NCBI GenBank assembly: GCA_020161615.1 | Contig: JAIUPD010000007.1 | Location: 186,001-250,000 of the forward strand | DNA: 64,000 nucleotides | Direction: 5' to 3' | Source: Pseudomonadota bacterium | GTDB taxonomy: Bacteria > Pseudomonadota > Alphaproteobacteria > Rhodobacterales > Rhodobacteraceae | Part shown: positions 53,498 to 61,878 of the stretch, one piece after another | Position numbering within the stretch: position 1 is the first letter of the stretch | How the letters are laid out: each line of letters starts with the position of its first letter | Made by a program: the position numbers and the translations under genes | The notes under the pieces: model-generated | The model's input: only the letters and a program-made list of their open reading frames with translations | The model's database searches: none | Told to the model about the DNA's origin: nothing

Positions 53498-53560
53498 CTT
53501 TGCCAAAAATACGCCGGGGGGGCCGGGGGGCTGGCCCCCCGGGGTCGCAACAAGCGCCGC
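53498..53560 (-). repeat. Inverted variant of the intergenic element
   Basis: On the minus strand: GGGGGGCCAGCCCCCC hairpin, then CCCCCCCGGCGTATTTTTGG, then CAAAGTGATG. It matches the CCCG-...-TATTT...CAAAG tail of the + strand copies with G-C-G instead of N-G-G-A and faces copy C. Confidence 0.5.
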
Positions 53561-53691
53561 CCCCTCCGCGGCGGGAGGCGCGCGGGGTGGGCGGGTGGGA
53601 GCGTGCCTCCCGCCGCCCGGCGCCGGGGCGAAAGGCGGCTTGGCAATCCTCTGCCGGCGCAATATGATCAAATTATCCTGCCGGAGTTCCC

Positions 53692-55068
53692 ATGCCCGCC
53701 GTTCCGCCCTCCCCGCCTGCCGGTCTCGATCCCCGGCGCCTCGCCGCCTTCCGGGCGCGCGAGGAGCAGCGCTTCGCCCGCGCCCGGCCTGTCACCCGCG
53801 CCCGTCTTGACGAAGGTGCCGAGGCCTGGCTCGCCGGCGTGCCGATGCATTGGATGCGCGACTGGCCCTCGCCCTTCCCGCTGGTCGTCCACCGGGCCGA
53901 GAAGGCACGGATCGAGGATATCGACGGCATCGAGATCGACGATTTCTGCCTGGGCGACACCGGCTCGATGTTCGGCCATTCCCCGGCGCCGGTTGCCCGG
54001 GCGATCCGCCGGCAGGCACGGCATGGGCTGACCTATATGCTGCCCTCGGAGGCGGCGCTGCGGGCCGGAGACCTGATCCGGCAGGTCTTCGGGCCGATGG
54101 TCTGGCAGGTGACGCTCAGCGCCACCGACGCCAACCGCCACGCCCTGCGGGTGGCAAGGGCCGTCACCGGGCGGCGCAAGGTGCTGGTGTTCAACGGCTG
54201 CTACCATGGCACGCTGGAGGATACGATGGTCGCCCTTGATGAAGGCCGCACGGTGGCGCGGCCGGGGCTGGTGGGCCAGGTCCTCGGCATCGCCGCCGAG
54301 GCGGTCTGCGTCGAGTTCAACGACCTTGCCGCCGTCGAGGCGGCGTTGGCCTCGGGCGAGGTCGCCGCGGTGCTGACCGAACCCGTGATGACCAATTCCT
54401 GCATGGTCCTGCCCCAGCCGGGTTTCCATGACGGGCTGCGCCAGCTCACCCGGCGCCACGGCACGCTTCTGATCCTGGACGAGACGCATACGCAAAGCTC
54501 GGGCCTCGGCGGCTACACCGCGCGGCACGGTCTGTCGCCCGACCTCTTCGTCATCGGCAAATGCGTGGCGGGCGGCATCCCGACCGGCCTCTGGGGCATG
54601 ACGCCCGAGGTGGCGGCGCGGTTCGCCGCCTATGATCTGGACCGGCCCGAGGGGCATTCGGGCATGGGCACGACCCTTTCCGGCAATCCGCTGCAATTCG
54701 CGGCGCTGGAGGCGACGCTGGCCGAGGTCATGACCGGGGCGGCCTATGACCGCATGGAGCGGGGCGCCGCGCGCCTCGCCGCCGGGCTGGAAGCCGCGAT
54801 TGTCCGCCATGCCCTGCCCTGGCACGTGGTCCGCGTCGGCGCCCGGGTCGAGTTCGTCTGCGCGCCGGGTCCTTTGCGTAACGGCACCGAGGCCGCCCGT
54901 GCCCAGGCGCCCGAGGTCGAGGCGGCGCTGCATCTGGGCCTGCTGAACCGGGGCTGTCTGATCGCACCCTTCCACAACATGATGCTGGTCTCGCCGGTGA
55001 CGAAGAACCGCCAGATCGACCGGCTGATCGCCGCCTTCGACGAAATCCTGTCCGAGTTGACCCGATGA
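53692..55068 (+). CDS. Class III PLP-dependent aminotransferase
   Basis: A 458-residue enzyme. GDTGSMFGHSPAPVARAIRRQ and LTYMLPSEAALRAGDLIRQVFG, then RKVLVFNGCYHGTLEDT; PLP-binding Asp and following residues in LLILDETHTQSSGLGGY; Schiff-base Lys in FVIGKCVAGGIPTGLWG. It resembles glutamate-1-semialdehyde-aminomutase-like and beta-amino-acid transaminases. Start ATG 53692 has GGAG upstream. Its stop overlaps the glutamine-synthetase-like gene start (ATGA), so they are one operon. Confidence 0.92.
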   Translation: MPAVPPSPPAGLDPRRLAAFRAREEQRFARARPVTRARLDEGAEAWLAGVPMHWMRDWPSPFPLVVHRAEKARIEDIDGIEIDDFCLGDTGSMFGHSPAPVARAIRRQARHGLTYMLPSEAALRAGDLIRQVFGPMVWQVTLSATDANRHALRVARAVTGRRKVLVFNGCYHGTLEDTMVALDEGRTVARPGLVGQVLGIAAEAVCVEFNDLAAVEAALASGEVAAVLTEPVMTNSCMVLPQPGFHDGLRQLTRRHGTLLILDETHTQSSGLGGYTARHGLSPDLFVIGKCVAGGIPTGLWGMTPEVAARFAAYDLDRPEGHSGMGTTLSGNPLQFAALEATLAEVMTGAAYDRMERGAARLAAGLEAAIVRHALPWHVVRVGARVEFVCAPGPLRNGTEAARAQAPEVEAALHLGLLNRGCLIAPFHNMMLVSPVTKNRQIDRLIAAFDEILSELTR

Positions 55069-56450
55069 CCCAGAACTGCCCCTCCGGCGCCACCCGCGCC
55101 GAGGCTGAAGCCTTTCTCGCCGCCCATCCCCAGATCCAGGCAATCGACATTCTCCTCCACGATTCCAACGGTATCGGGCGCGGCAAGATCATCCGCCGGC
55201 ACGAGCTGATGTCGGTCTTCGAGGGCGGGCGGCATCTGCCGATCTCGATCCTGGGCCTCGATATCGTCGGTGAGGACGTGCACGAGACCGGGCTGATCTG
55301 GGACGCGGGCGACGGCGATCTGCGCGCCTGGCCGGTGCCCGGCACACTGGTGCCGCTGCACGGGACCGAGCCCGCGCGGGCCGAGATGTTCCTGGGTCAA
55401 TATCACCTCGACGGCACGCCCATGCTGTCGGACCCGCGCCATGCGCTGGCCCGGCAGGTCGAGGCGTTGACGGAAAGGGGCCTCTACCCCTCGGCCGCCT
55501 TCGAGCTGGAATTCTTCCTGCTCGACCCCGAGCGCGACGCGATGGGCCGCGTGCAGCCGGCGCGGGATGTGCTGGACGGGCGTTTCTCGGCCAAGACCGA
55601 GGTCTATTCGGTCGATCAGCTGATCGGCATGCAGCCGCTCTTCACCGATATCTATGCCGGTGCCGCCGCCGCGGGGATCACCGCCGAGACGCTGATTTCC
55701 GAATATGCGCCAGGGCAATACGAGCTGACCTTGAAGTACCGCGACGATGTGTTGACGGCGGCCGACGACCTAGTGCGGCTGAAGCGGATCGTACGGGCGC
55801 AGGCGCGCAGACATGGCGTGGTGGCTTGTTTCATGGCCAAGCCCATCGCCGATTACGCGGGATCCGGGATGCATCTGCATGTGTCCCTGCGCGACGCAGG
55901 CGGCCGCAACGTCTTTGCCGAGGCGCCGGGCGCGGGCTGGACCGAGACGATCCGCCACGCCCTGGGCGGGCTGAAGCAGACGATGGGGGAATCGATGCTG
56001 GTCTTCGCGCCGCACGCCAATTCCTGGCGCCGCTTCGCCAGCCAGAGCTATGCGCCGGTCTCGCCGAGCTGGGGCGTCAACAATCGCTCGGTGGCGCTGC
56101 GCATCCCGGCGGGCGACCTGCGGGCGCGGCGGATCGAGCATCGGCCCTCGGGCGTCGATGCGAACCCCTATCTGGTGGCGGCCACCGTGCTGGCCGGCAT
56201 CCGCAAGGGGCTGGACGAGCGCATCGACCCCGGCCCCGAGACGACCGGCAATGCCTATGAGGCGGAAACCGGGGACATGCCCCGCGACTGGCGCGCGGCC
56301 ATTGAGGCGGCGACGGGCTCCGCCTTCCTGAAAGACGCGCTGGGGGCGGAAATGCACCGCACCTTCACCGCGGTGAAGGCGGCGGAATACGCACGGGTGG
56401 CGCGGACCATCGCCGATGTGGATTACGATCTGTATCTGCATCGGGTGTGA
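55065..56450 (+). CDS. Glutamine-synthetase-family ligase (type III-like or gamma-glutamyl ligase)
   Basis: A 461-residue GS-fold enzyme. N-terminal beta-grasp DILLHDSNGIGRGKIIRRHEL; metal ligands in PSAAFELEFFLLDPERD and SEYAPGQYELTLKYRD; nucleotide site VACFMAKPIADYAGSGMHLHVSL; and NRSVALRIPAGDLRARRIEHRPSGVDANPYL. This resembles PuuA-like gamma-glutamylation of amines. Ammonia assimilation GlnA would normally be longer with an adenylylation Tyr loop; that loop was not seen. Cotranscribed with the aminotransferase, so it probably acts in amine/amino-acid catabolism. Confidence 0.92.
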   Translation: MTQNCPSGATRAEAEAFLAAHPQIQAIDILLHDSNGIGRGKIIRRHELMSVFEGGRHLPISILGLDIVGEDVHETGLIWDAGDGDLRAWPVPGTLVPLHGTEPARAEMFLGQYHLDGTPMLSDPRHALARQVEALTERGLYPSAAFELEFFLLDPERDAMGRVQPARDVLDGRFSAKTEVYSVDQLIGMQPLFTDIYAGAAAAGITAETLISEYAPGQYELTLKYRDDVLTAADDLVRLKRIVRAQARRHGVVACFMAKPIADYAGSGMHLHVSLRDAGGRNVFAEAPGAGWTETIRHALGGLKQTMGESMLVFAPHANSWRRFASQSYAPVSPSWGVNNRSVALRIPAGDLRARRIEHRPSGVDANPYLVAATVLAGIRKGLDERIDPGPETTGNAYEAETGDMPRDWRAAIEAATGSAFLKDALGAEMHRTFTAVKAAEYARVARTIADVDYDLYLHRV

Positions 56451-56476
56451 GCGGGGTTAACCTGGCTAGGTGACTC

Positions 56477-56640
56477 GGGAGCCCGGGGGGCTGCCGCCCC
56501 CGGATGAGTCAGAAGACGGGGGCTGCCACCCCCAGAGAATACGGAAGGCGGGGGGCTGCCGCCCCCCGCACCCCCCGCTTCAAGGAGGGTTTTCCACCCT
56601 CCTTGAAAATCCTCCCGAGGATATTTGACGCGCAAAGAAG
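56477..56640 (+). repeat. Structured intergenic element, copy D (three hairpin-1 units)
   Basis: Two shorter hairpin-1 units (CCCGGGGGGCTGCCGCCCCC at 56483; GGGGGCTGCCACCCCC at 56518) precede a full unit GCGGGGGG/CCCCCCGC (56548-56569). Hairpin 2 pairs TTCAAGGAGGG with CCCTCCTTGAA (56579-56607). The tail CCCGAGGATATTTG-ACGCGCAAAGAAG ends at 56640. It fills the gap between two + strand genes. Confidence 0.78.
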
Positions 56641-56682
56641 GGCGCGGTTGACGGGCTTCGGGGCGCGTGATCCCTTGGTTTC

Positions 56683-57831
56683 ATGCGCCTTGCCCTCGCC
56701 CTGATGTCGCTGCTGGCCGCGCCCGCCGGGGCGCAGAGCTGTCTGCCCGCGCACCTGCCGCCCGTCGCCGCCTGCGAGGGGGCGCGGCTGAGGGTCGCGG
56801 TGGTTGGCGATGTGCTGATCCATCAGGCGCTGGCGGTTCAGGGCTATGCGCGGGGCTTCGGCACGATCTGGGGCGCGGCCGAACCCTGGGTGAGGCGTGC
56901 GGATCTGGCGATCGCCAATCTGGAGGGGCCGGTGGCGCCCGGTCTGACGGCGGGGGGCGCGCGTCTGCCCGATCCGGGGCCGGTCTTCGACGGGCGGGTC
57001 CATACCGGCTATCCGCGGTTCAATTATCACCGGGCGCTGCTGCAGGACCTCGCCCGGGCGGGATTCGACGTGGTCACGACCGCCAACAATCACGCCCTGG
57101 ACCGGGGCAGCGCCGGCGTGAACGCGACGCTGGAGGCGCTGGAGGCCGCAGGCCTCGACGCGGTAGGCAGCGGCGCACCGGGCGGGCCGCGCTGGCAGCC
57201 GCTCAGGCTGCGCAGCCCGGCGGGACGGCTGTCATTGCTGGCCTGCAGCTTTTCCACCAATGGCATCGCCGATCCCGGCCGCCAGATCGCCCGTTGCTAC
57301 GACGACCGGGCGGGGCTCCTGGCCGCGGTCCGGGCCGAGGTCGCCTCGGGCGCCGGCGTGATCGTGCTGCCGCATTGGGGGCAGGAATACCAGACCCGGC
57401 CCGACAGCGCCCAGCGGTCGCTGGCGCGGGATCTGGCCCTTGCCGGGGCGATGGCGGTGATCGGCACCCATCCGCATGTGCCGCAGCCCTGGGAGGTGCT
57501 GGAAAGCCCGCTCGGCCCGGCACTGATCGTCTATTCCACCGGCAATTTCGTCGCGGCCCAGCCGCCGCTGGAACGCTCGACCGCGCCGATGGTCTGGCTG
57601 GAGCTTTGCCGCGGCGCGTCCGGGATGCGGGTCGGCGGCGCGGCCTATCTGCCGATGCAGATGAATTTCGAGCGCGGGCCGGTGCTGACCCTGCCCCGCC
57701 CCGGCGATGGTGCGCGGGCCGAGGCCGGTCTGGCGCTGCTCGACCGGCTGATCCCGGGGCGGGCGCTTGCGCCCGCTTGCCGGGATGCCCCCCGCAGCCC
57801 GGCGCCGCAGATGCCCCAAGACCGACCCTGA
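56683..57831 (+). CDS. CapA-family putative metallophosphoesterase-like protein
   Basis: A 382-residue protein with a signal peptide (MRLALALMSLLAAPAGAQSC). Family motifs: RVAVVGDVLIHQALA, ADLAIANLEGPVAP, VVTTANNHALDRGSAGVNATL, and VIGTHPHVPQPWEVL, with conserved Asp, Asn-His and His-His positions for metal-binding. CapA proteins take part in poly-gamma-glutamate or capsule work, but many are of unknown role. The ATG at 56683 is 42 bases after repeat copy D. Convergent with a P450 gene. Confidence 0.88.
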   Translation: MRLALALMSLLAAPAGAQSCLPAHLPPVAACEGARLRVAVVGDVLIHQALAVQGYARGFGTIWGAAEPWVRRADLAIANLEGPVAPGLTAGGARLPDPGPVFDGRVHTGYPRFNYHRALLQDLARAGFDVVTTANNHALDRGSAGVNATLEALEAAGLDAVGSGAPGGPRWQPLRLRSPAGRLSLLACSFSTNGIADPGRQIARCYDDRAGLLAAVRAEVASGAGVIVLPHWGQEYQTRPDSAQRSLARDLALAGAMAVIGTHPHVPQPWEVLESPLGPALIVYSTGNFVAAQPPLERSTAPMVWLELCRGASGMRVGGAAYLPMQMNFERGPVLTLPRPGDGARAEAGLALLDRLIPGRALAPACRDAPRSPAPQMPQDRP

Positions 57832-57837
57832 CCCCGC

Positions 57838-59022
57838 TCAGCGCCGGACCATTAGCCGCGACAGCGCGTGGAAATGATAGGTCCCGGCATAGACTGGCCG
57901 GCCGTCGAGCCTGAGCCCCGGGCAAAGCTCGAACAGGAGCGGCAGGGCGCGCAGCATTTCCAGCCGGGCGAGCGGGGCGCCGACGCAGAAATGCAGGCCC
58001 GCGCCGAAGGAGAGATGCGTCTTGACCGGGCGGCCCGGGTCGAAACGCCCGGGCGCCTCGATCAGCGCCGGATCGCGGGCGGCGGCGGCCAGCATGACGC
58101 CGACCTGATCGCCCGGCTCGAAGACATGGCCCATCACCTCGATCCGCTCATAGGCCCAGCGGGTGAACATGTGCAACGGCGGGTCCCAGCGCAGGATCTC
58201 CTCCACCGTGCCCTCGCGCTTGTCGGGCGAGAGCCAGTCCTTCGGCCCGCCCTGCGACAGCACCGCCGCCACGCCGTTGCCGATGGCATGGACCGTCGCC
58301 TCGTGGCCCGCGTTCAGCAGCAGGATACAGGTCGAGATCAGCTCGTCGGTCGAGAGTTTCACACCCGCCTCCTCGGCCGCGATGAGCGAGGTGATGAGGT
58401 CGTCGCCCGGCGCGCGCCGCCGCTGATCAATATAGGCGCGCAGAAAGGCCGCGAATTCGGCGCTGGCCGTGGCGGCGGCGTCTTCCATCGCCCTGGTACG
58501 GCCCGCCTGATACATGCCGACCATGGCGTGCGACCAGGCCAGAAGCTGATCCTTCATCGCCTCCGGCACGCCCAGCAGCCGGGCGATCACCACCACCGGG
58601 ATGACCTCGGCAAAGGTCGGCAGCAGGTCGAAGGGGCCTTCCGCGGGGAAGGCTGCGATCAACTTGCGGGCCAGCGCCTCGATCTCGGGGCCCATGCCCT
58701 CGATCCGCCGGGCGGTGAAGGCGCGCAGCACCAGCGAGCGCAGGCGGGTGTGGCGGGGCGGCTCCAGCTCCAGCATGGAATGCGCCTCGATGGCGTAGAA
58801 GGGCGCGGTATGGGGGGCGATGGGACGCTGTTTTTCCACAGGAATTTCGCGGCCGAAGCGGCGGTCGCGCAGGATCTGGTTGGCCGCGGCATGGCCGAAG
58901 ACGCAGGGAAGGCCGTAATCCTCCCACCAGACCACCCGACCGGCGGCGCGGGCGCGGTCATAGAACGGATAGGGGTTCTGGACGAAAGCGGGATCGGTGG
59001 GCGATTGGCTGAGGCGCTGCAT
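57838..59022 (-). CDS. Cytochrome P450
   Basis: A 394-residue soluble bacterial P450. Heme ligand C346 in FGAGLHFCVGAPLAR; K-helix ExxR in VEEILRWDPPLHMFTR; I-helix LLLNAGHEATVHAIG, where the usual acid-alcohol Thr is Ala; C-helix HTRLRSLV. Such enzymes hydroxylate small substrates using a ferredoxin and reductase; none are adjacent. Start ATG 59022 (MQRLSQSPTDPAFVQNPYPF). Convergent with the CapA gene, 6 bases between stops. Confidence 0.95.
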   Translation of the reverse strand: MQRLSQSPTDPAFVQNPYPFYDRARAAGRVVWWEDYGLPCVFGHAAANQILRDRRFGREIPVEKQRPIAPHTAPFYAIEAHSMLELEPPRHTRLRSLVLRAFTARRIEGMGPEIEALARKLIAAFPAEGPFDLLPTFAEVIPVVVIARLLGVPEAMKDQLLAWSHAMVGMYQAGRTRAMEDAAATASAEFAAFLRAYIDQRRRAPGDDLITSLIAAEEAGVKLSTDELISTCILLLNAGHEATVHAIGNGVAAVLSQGGPKDWLSPDKREGTVEEILRWDPPLHMFTRWAYERIEVMGHVFEPGDQVGVMLAAAARDPALIEAPGRFDPGRPVKTHLSFGAGLHFCVGAPLARLEMLRALPLLFELCPGLRLDGRPVYAGTYHFHALSRLMVRR

Positions 59023-59150
59023 GGGTCTTCCGCGAGGCTGAAGGCCGGACGGTGCCCGCCCGTGCGCCCGAGGTCAAGCAAGCCCCCGCCAGCGCACAGA
59101 AAAAGCGGCGCCCGGTTGAACCCATCCGCGACGTCATCCGTCTTACCCGC

Positions 59151-59543
59151 ATGAGCATCCCCCGTCGCCATCCGGCCCCGCCCCCGCCCCGGTCGCAATC
59201 CGGTTCGCTGCCCCTTGCACTGCCCGCCCTGTCCGTGAGGGGCGCCATCGCGCTGCTGGCCCTGGCGCTTCTGGCCGGGCTTTCGGTCATGGTGCCGGTC
59301 CGGGGCGAGGTGCTGGGCCTTGCCAGCGGCATCGCCGGCGTTCTGGCGGTAGCGCTGATCGTGCCCGAACCCGAGCGCCGCCCGCTGCTAGCGCTGGGCT
59401 GGGGCGCGCTCGCCTTCGCGCTGCCGGTGGCGGTGGTGCTGGCCCGACCCGGGCTGCCGCTCGGGCTGGGGCTCGCCTGTGGGGCGGCGGGGCTCTGGAC
59501 GCTCTTCTGCCTCACGGCTGACCGCGTCCTGCCCCGCCCGTAA
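59151..59543 (+). CDS. Small membrane protein, unknown function
   Basis: A 130-residue protein with a basic, Pro-rich N-terminus (MSIPRRHPAPPPPRSQSG) and four hydrophobic segments: GAIALLALALLAGLSVMVPV, VLGLASGIAGVLAVALIVP, LALGWGALAFALPVAVVLA and GLACGAAGLWTLFCLTA. I do not recognise a family. ATG 59151 was chosen over an upstream start at 59052 that adds a charged, non-conserved-looking stretch. Convergent with the dipeptidase gene, 3 bases between stops. Confidence 0.65.
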   Translation: MSIPRRHPAPPPPRSQSGSLPLALPALSVRGAIALLALALLAGLSVMVPVRGEVLGLASGIAGVLAVALIVPEPERRPLLALGWGALAFALPVAVVLARPGLPLGLGLACGAAGLWTLFCLTADRVLPRP

Positions 59544-59546
59544 ACG

Positions 59547-60944
59547 TCAGACCTTGGCCAGAGCGTCCAGCACCCGCACCCAGCTGCGGATCCCCTTGTG
59601 ATAGGCCGAGAGGTTGTATTTCTCGTTCGGGGAATGGATCTGGTCATCATCCAGACCGAAGCCGATCAGCATGGCGTCCATGTCCAGCAGGTTCTGGAAA
59701 TAGCCGGCAATCGGGATCGAGCCGCCGCAGCCGATGAAGGCCGCGGGCTTCGGCCATTCGTCGCTGAGCGCCTTGCGCGCCGCCTCGAAGGCCGGATTCT
59801 CGATGGGCATCGTCGTGGCGGGGCTGCCCTCGGGGTCATGGATCGCATAGCTGCAATCTGCGGGCAGACGGGCGGCGACATGCGCCTCCAGCGATTTCAG
59901 GATCGCCTGGGGATCCTGCGTGCCGACCAGACGGAAGCTGATCTTGGCTATGGCCTTGGACGGCAGCACGGTCTTGAACCCGGCGCCGGTATAGCCCGAG
60001 GTCATGCCGTTCACCTCGCAGGTCGGGCGCGACCAGACCATTTCCAGCACGGAACGCCCCTTCTCGCCCGCCGGCACCGACAGGCCCACGCCGCCCAGGA
60101 ACCCTTCGGCGTCGAAGCCGAGGTTCTCCCATTGCGCCTTCTGCGCGTTCGAGAGTTCCGGCACCCCGTCATAGAACCCCTCCAGCGTGCAGGCGCCGTC
60201 CTCGTCATGCAGATCGGCGAGGATCTTGGCCATGACATGCGCGGGATTGCGCGCCGCGCCGCCGAACATGCCCGAATGCAGGTCCTTGTTGGGGCCGGTG
60301 ATGGTCAGTTCCAGCTTGGCCAGCCCCCTGAGCGCCGTGGTGATGGCGGGCGTTTCGGGGTCGAACATGCCGGTGTCGCAGATCAGCGCGAGGTCGGCCT
60401 TTAGATCCTCGGCATGCGCCTTCATATAGGGCACGAGCGAGGGCGAGCCCGATTCCTCCTCGCCCTCGAAGAACATGGACACCTTGACCGGCAGGTTGCC
60501 ATGCACCGCTTTCCAGGCGCGGCAGGCTTCGACAAAGGTCATCAGCTGGCCCTTGTCATCGGCCGCGCCCCGGCCGCGGATCACCTTGCCCGTGGGGGTG
60601 TCCTCGACCTGCGGGTCGAAGGGGTCGCGGTCCCAAAGGTTCAAGGGATCAACGGGTTGCACGTCATAGTGACCATAGAAGAGGACATGAATCGCCTCAT
60701 CCGCGTCATTGTCGTCGTCATGCGCCACGACCATCGGATGTCCGGGCGTCACATGCTTGGCCGCGTCGAAGCCGAGTTCGGCCAGCGCATCGACCAACCA
60801 GTCGGCGGTGCGGTCGCATTCTTCCTTGAAGGCGGGATCGGTCGAGATCGACTGCAGGCGCAGCAAGCCCATCAGCCGGTCGAGCGACTCGTCCAGATGG
60901 GCATCGACATGCGAAAGAACGGGGGTAACGGCGTCGGAAGTCAT
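59547..60944 (-). CDS. M20-family dipeptidase
   Basis: A 465-residue zinc peptidase (M20 dipeptidase type). Metal ligands and neighbours: LFYGHYDVQPVDPLNLWDRD (His, Asp), RGAADDKGQLMTFVEA (Asp), FFEGEEESGSPSL (Glu pair), ICDTGMFD and a C-terminal His motif. The middle dimerisation domain runs about 190-330 (NGMTSGYTGAGFKTVLPSKA). Likely hydrolyses dipeptides or N-acyl amino acids. ATG 60944. Divergent from the secreted protein at 61129. Confidence 0.94.
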   Translation of the reverse strand: MTSDAVTPVLSHVDAHLDESLDRLMGLLRLQSISTDPAFKEECDRTADWLVDALAELGFDAAKHVTPGHPMVVAHDDDNDADEAIHVLFYGHYDVQPVDPLNLWDRDPFDPQVEDTPTGKVIRGRGAADDKGQLMTFVEACRAWKAVHGNLPVKVSMFFEGEEESGSPSLVPYMKAHAEDLKADLALICDTGMFDPETPAITTALRGLAKLELTITGPNKDLHSGMFGGAARNPAHVMAKILADLHDEDGACTLEGFYDGVPELSNAQKAQWENLGFDAEGFLGGVGLSVPAGEKGRSVLEMVWSRPTCEVNGMTSGYTGAGFKTVLPSKAIAKISFRLVGTQDPQAILKSLEAHVAARLPADCSYAIHDPEGSPATTMPIENPAFEAARKALSDEWPKPAAFIGCGGSIPIAGYFQNLLDMDAMLIGFGLDDDQIHSPNEKYNLSAYHKGIRSWVRVLDALAKV

Positions 60945-61128
60945 GGGAAATCCCTGCTGGTTGCCCGGTCACCCTAGTCCCGGCGCCGCGCCGAAGTCCA
61001 GCCGGGCCGCGCGCCGCGCGGCTGGGGCGCGTTCAACCGAATGTGTGCGGCGGGCACGCCGCGCAAGGGGCTGCACCCCAACGGCAAACCCGGTATAGGA
61101 AACCACCCCGTCTTTCCGAGGAATCGCC

Positions 61129-61710
61129 ATGTCGCACCGCTCTGCCCTCGTCCTTGCCAGCGTCTTCGCCGCCCTCGCCCTGCCTGCCGCGGCCGATCCC
61201 CTGGACGCGCGGACCGCTGCCGGGCAGCTCTATGCCGCCGATGCGGTCGAGGTGGCGCGCTACGACATGCCCGGTCTGTCGGCTCAGGAAACGGCGGCGC
61301 TGATGAGCGTGGCACAGACCCAGCGCTATTACGCGGCGGTCGCCTTCGCCCCCAATGCGGGCATCATGGCCGAGCCGACGGTGCTGGCTGCCAACTACCA
61401 TTCGCCCGAGGCCGCCCGCGCCGCCGCGCTCAATGGCTGCAACGAACGCCGCCAGGGCGGACGGGCCTGCGCGCTGGCGCTTGAGGTCCGGCCGCAGGGC
61501 TGGCAGGCCCGGGCGCTGACGCTCTCGGCCGATGCGACGCAGGGCTTTGTCGACCAGTACCGCGCCGCCACCGGCAGCCGCGCTTTCGCCGCCTCGGGCA
61601 CTTCGGGGCAATGGGGAATCGGCCAGGGCCGCAACGCCGCGACCGAGGCGATTGCCGCCTGCCGGGGGGACAGCGCTGTTTCCGATTGTGCCGTGGTGAT
61701 CGCGGATTGA
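61129..61710 (+). CDS. Secreted DUF4189-like protein upstream of hemA
   Basis: A 193-residue protein with a signal (MSHRSALVLASVFAALALPAAAD). Two related segments show a DUF4189-like pattern: YYAAVAFAPNAGIM...AAARAAALNGCNERRQGGRACALA, and QWGIGQGRNAATEAIAACRGDSAVSDCAVV. Each has paired cysteines. Position before hemA has led to its being labelled as an aminolevulinate synthase in relatives, but it has no PLP-enzyme features. Function unknown. Confidence 0.78.
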   Translation: MSHRSALVLASVFAALALPAAADPLDARTAAGQLYAADAVEVARYDMPGLSAQETAALMSVAQTQRYYAAVAFAPNAGIMAEPTVLAANYHSPEAARAAALNGCNERRQGGRACALALEVRPQGWQARALTLSADATQGFVDQYRAATGSRAFAASGTSGQWGIGQGRNAATEAIAACRGDSAVSDCAVVIAD

Positions 61711-61753
61711 CGGAAAAACATGCGAATGCGACGGGGTGCGACACTTTTTTGAA

Positions 61754-61802
61754 TTGATCCAGGTCATGGTTCTATCGCATTCAAACATGCATAGAACGCC
61801 CA
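61754..61802 (+). promoter_or_regulatory. Fnr-type promoter of hemA
   Basis: TTGATCCAGGTCAT (61754-61767) matches an Fnr/Crp box with one strong half. Its centre (61760.5) predicts a start near 61802 if at -41.5, and CATAGA (61790-61795) falls exactly at -10. Outer repeats GAATGCGA (61724-61731) and TCGCATTC (61775-61782) flank it. hemA control by FnrL is established in Rhodobacter; here it is inferred. Confidence 0.55.
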
Positions 61803-61878
61803 GCTTTCGATTTGGGCCCGACAATCGCCGCCTCGACTTCGCATCGACCGGGACCCAGCAGGACGCCAGGAGAGACAC

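Larger units (their letters stand above)
53295..53691. other. 397-base gene-free region with two facing repeat copies
   Basis: Divergent promoter region of the alcohol dehydrogenase and aminotransferase genes. It holds the + strand element copy C (53376-53455) and an inverted variant (about 53498-53560). No open reading frame with coding character was seen. Confidence 0.7.
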
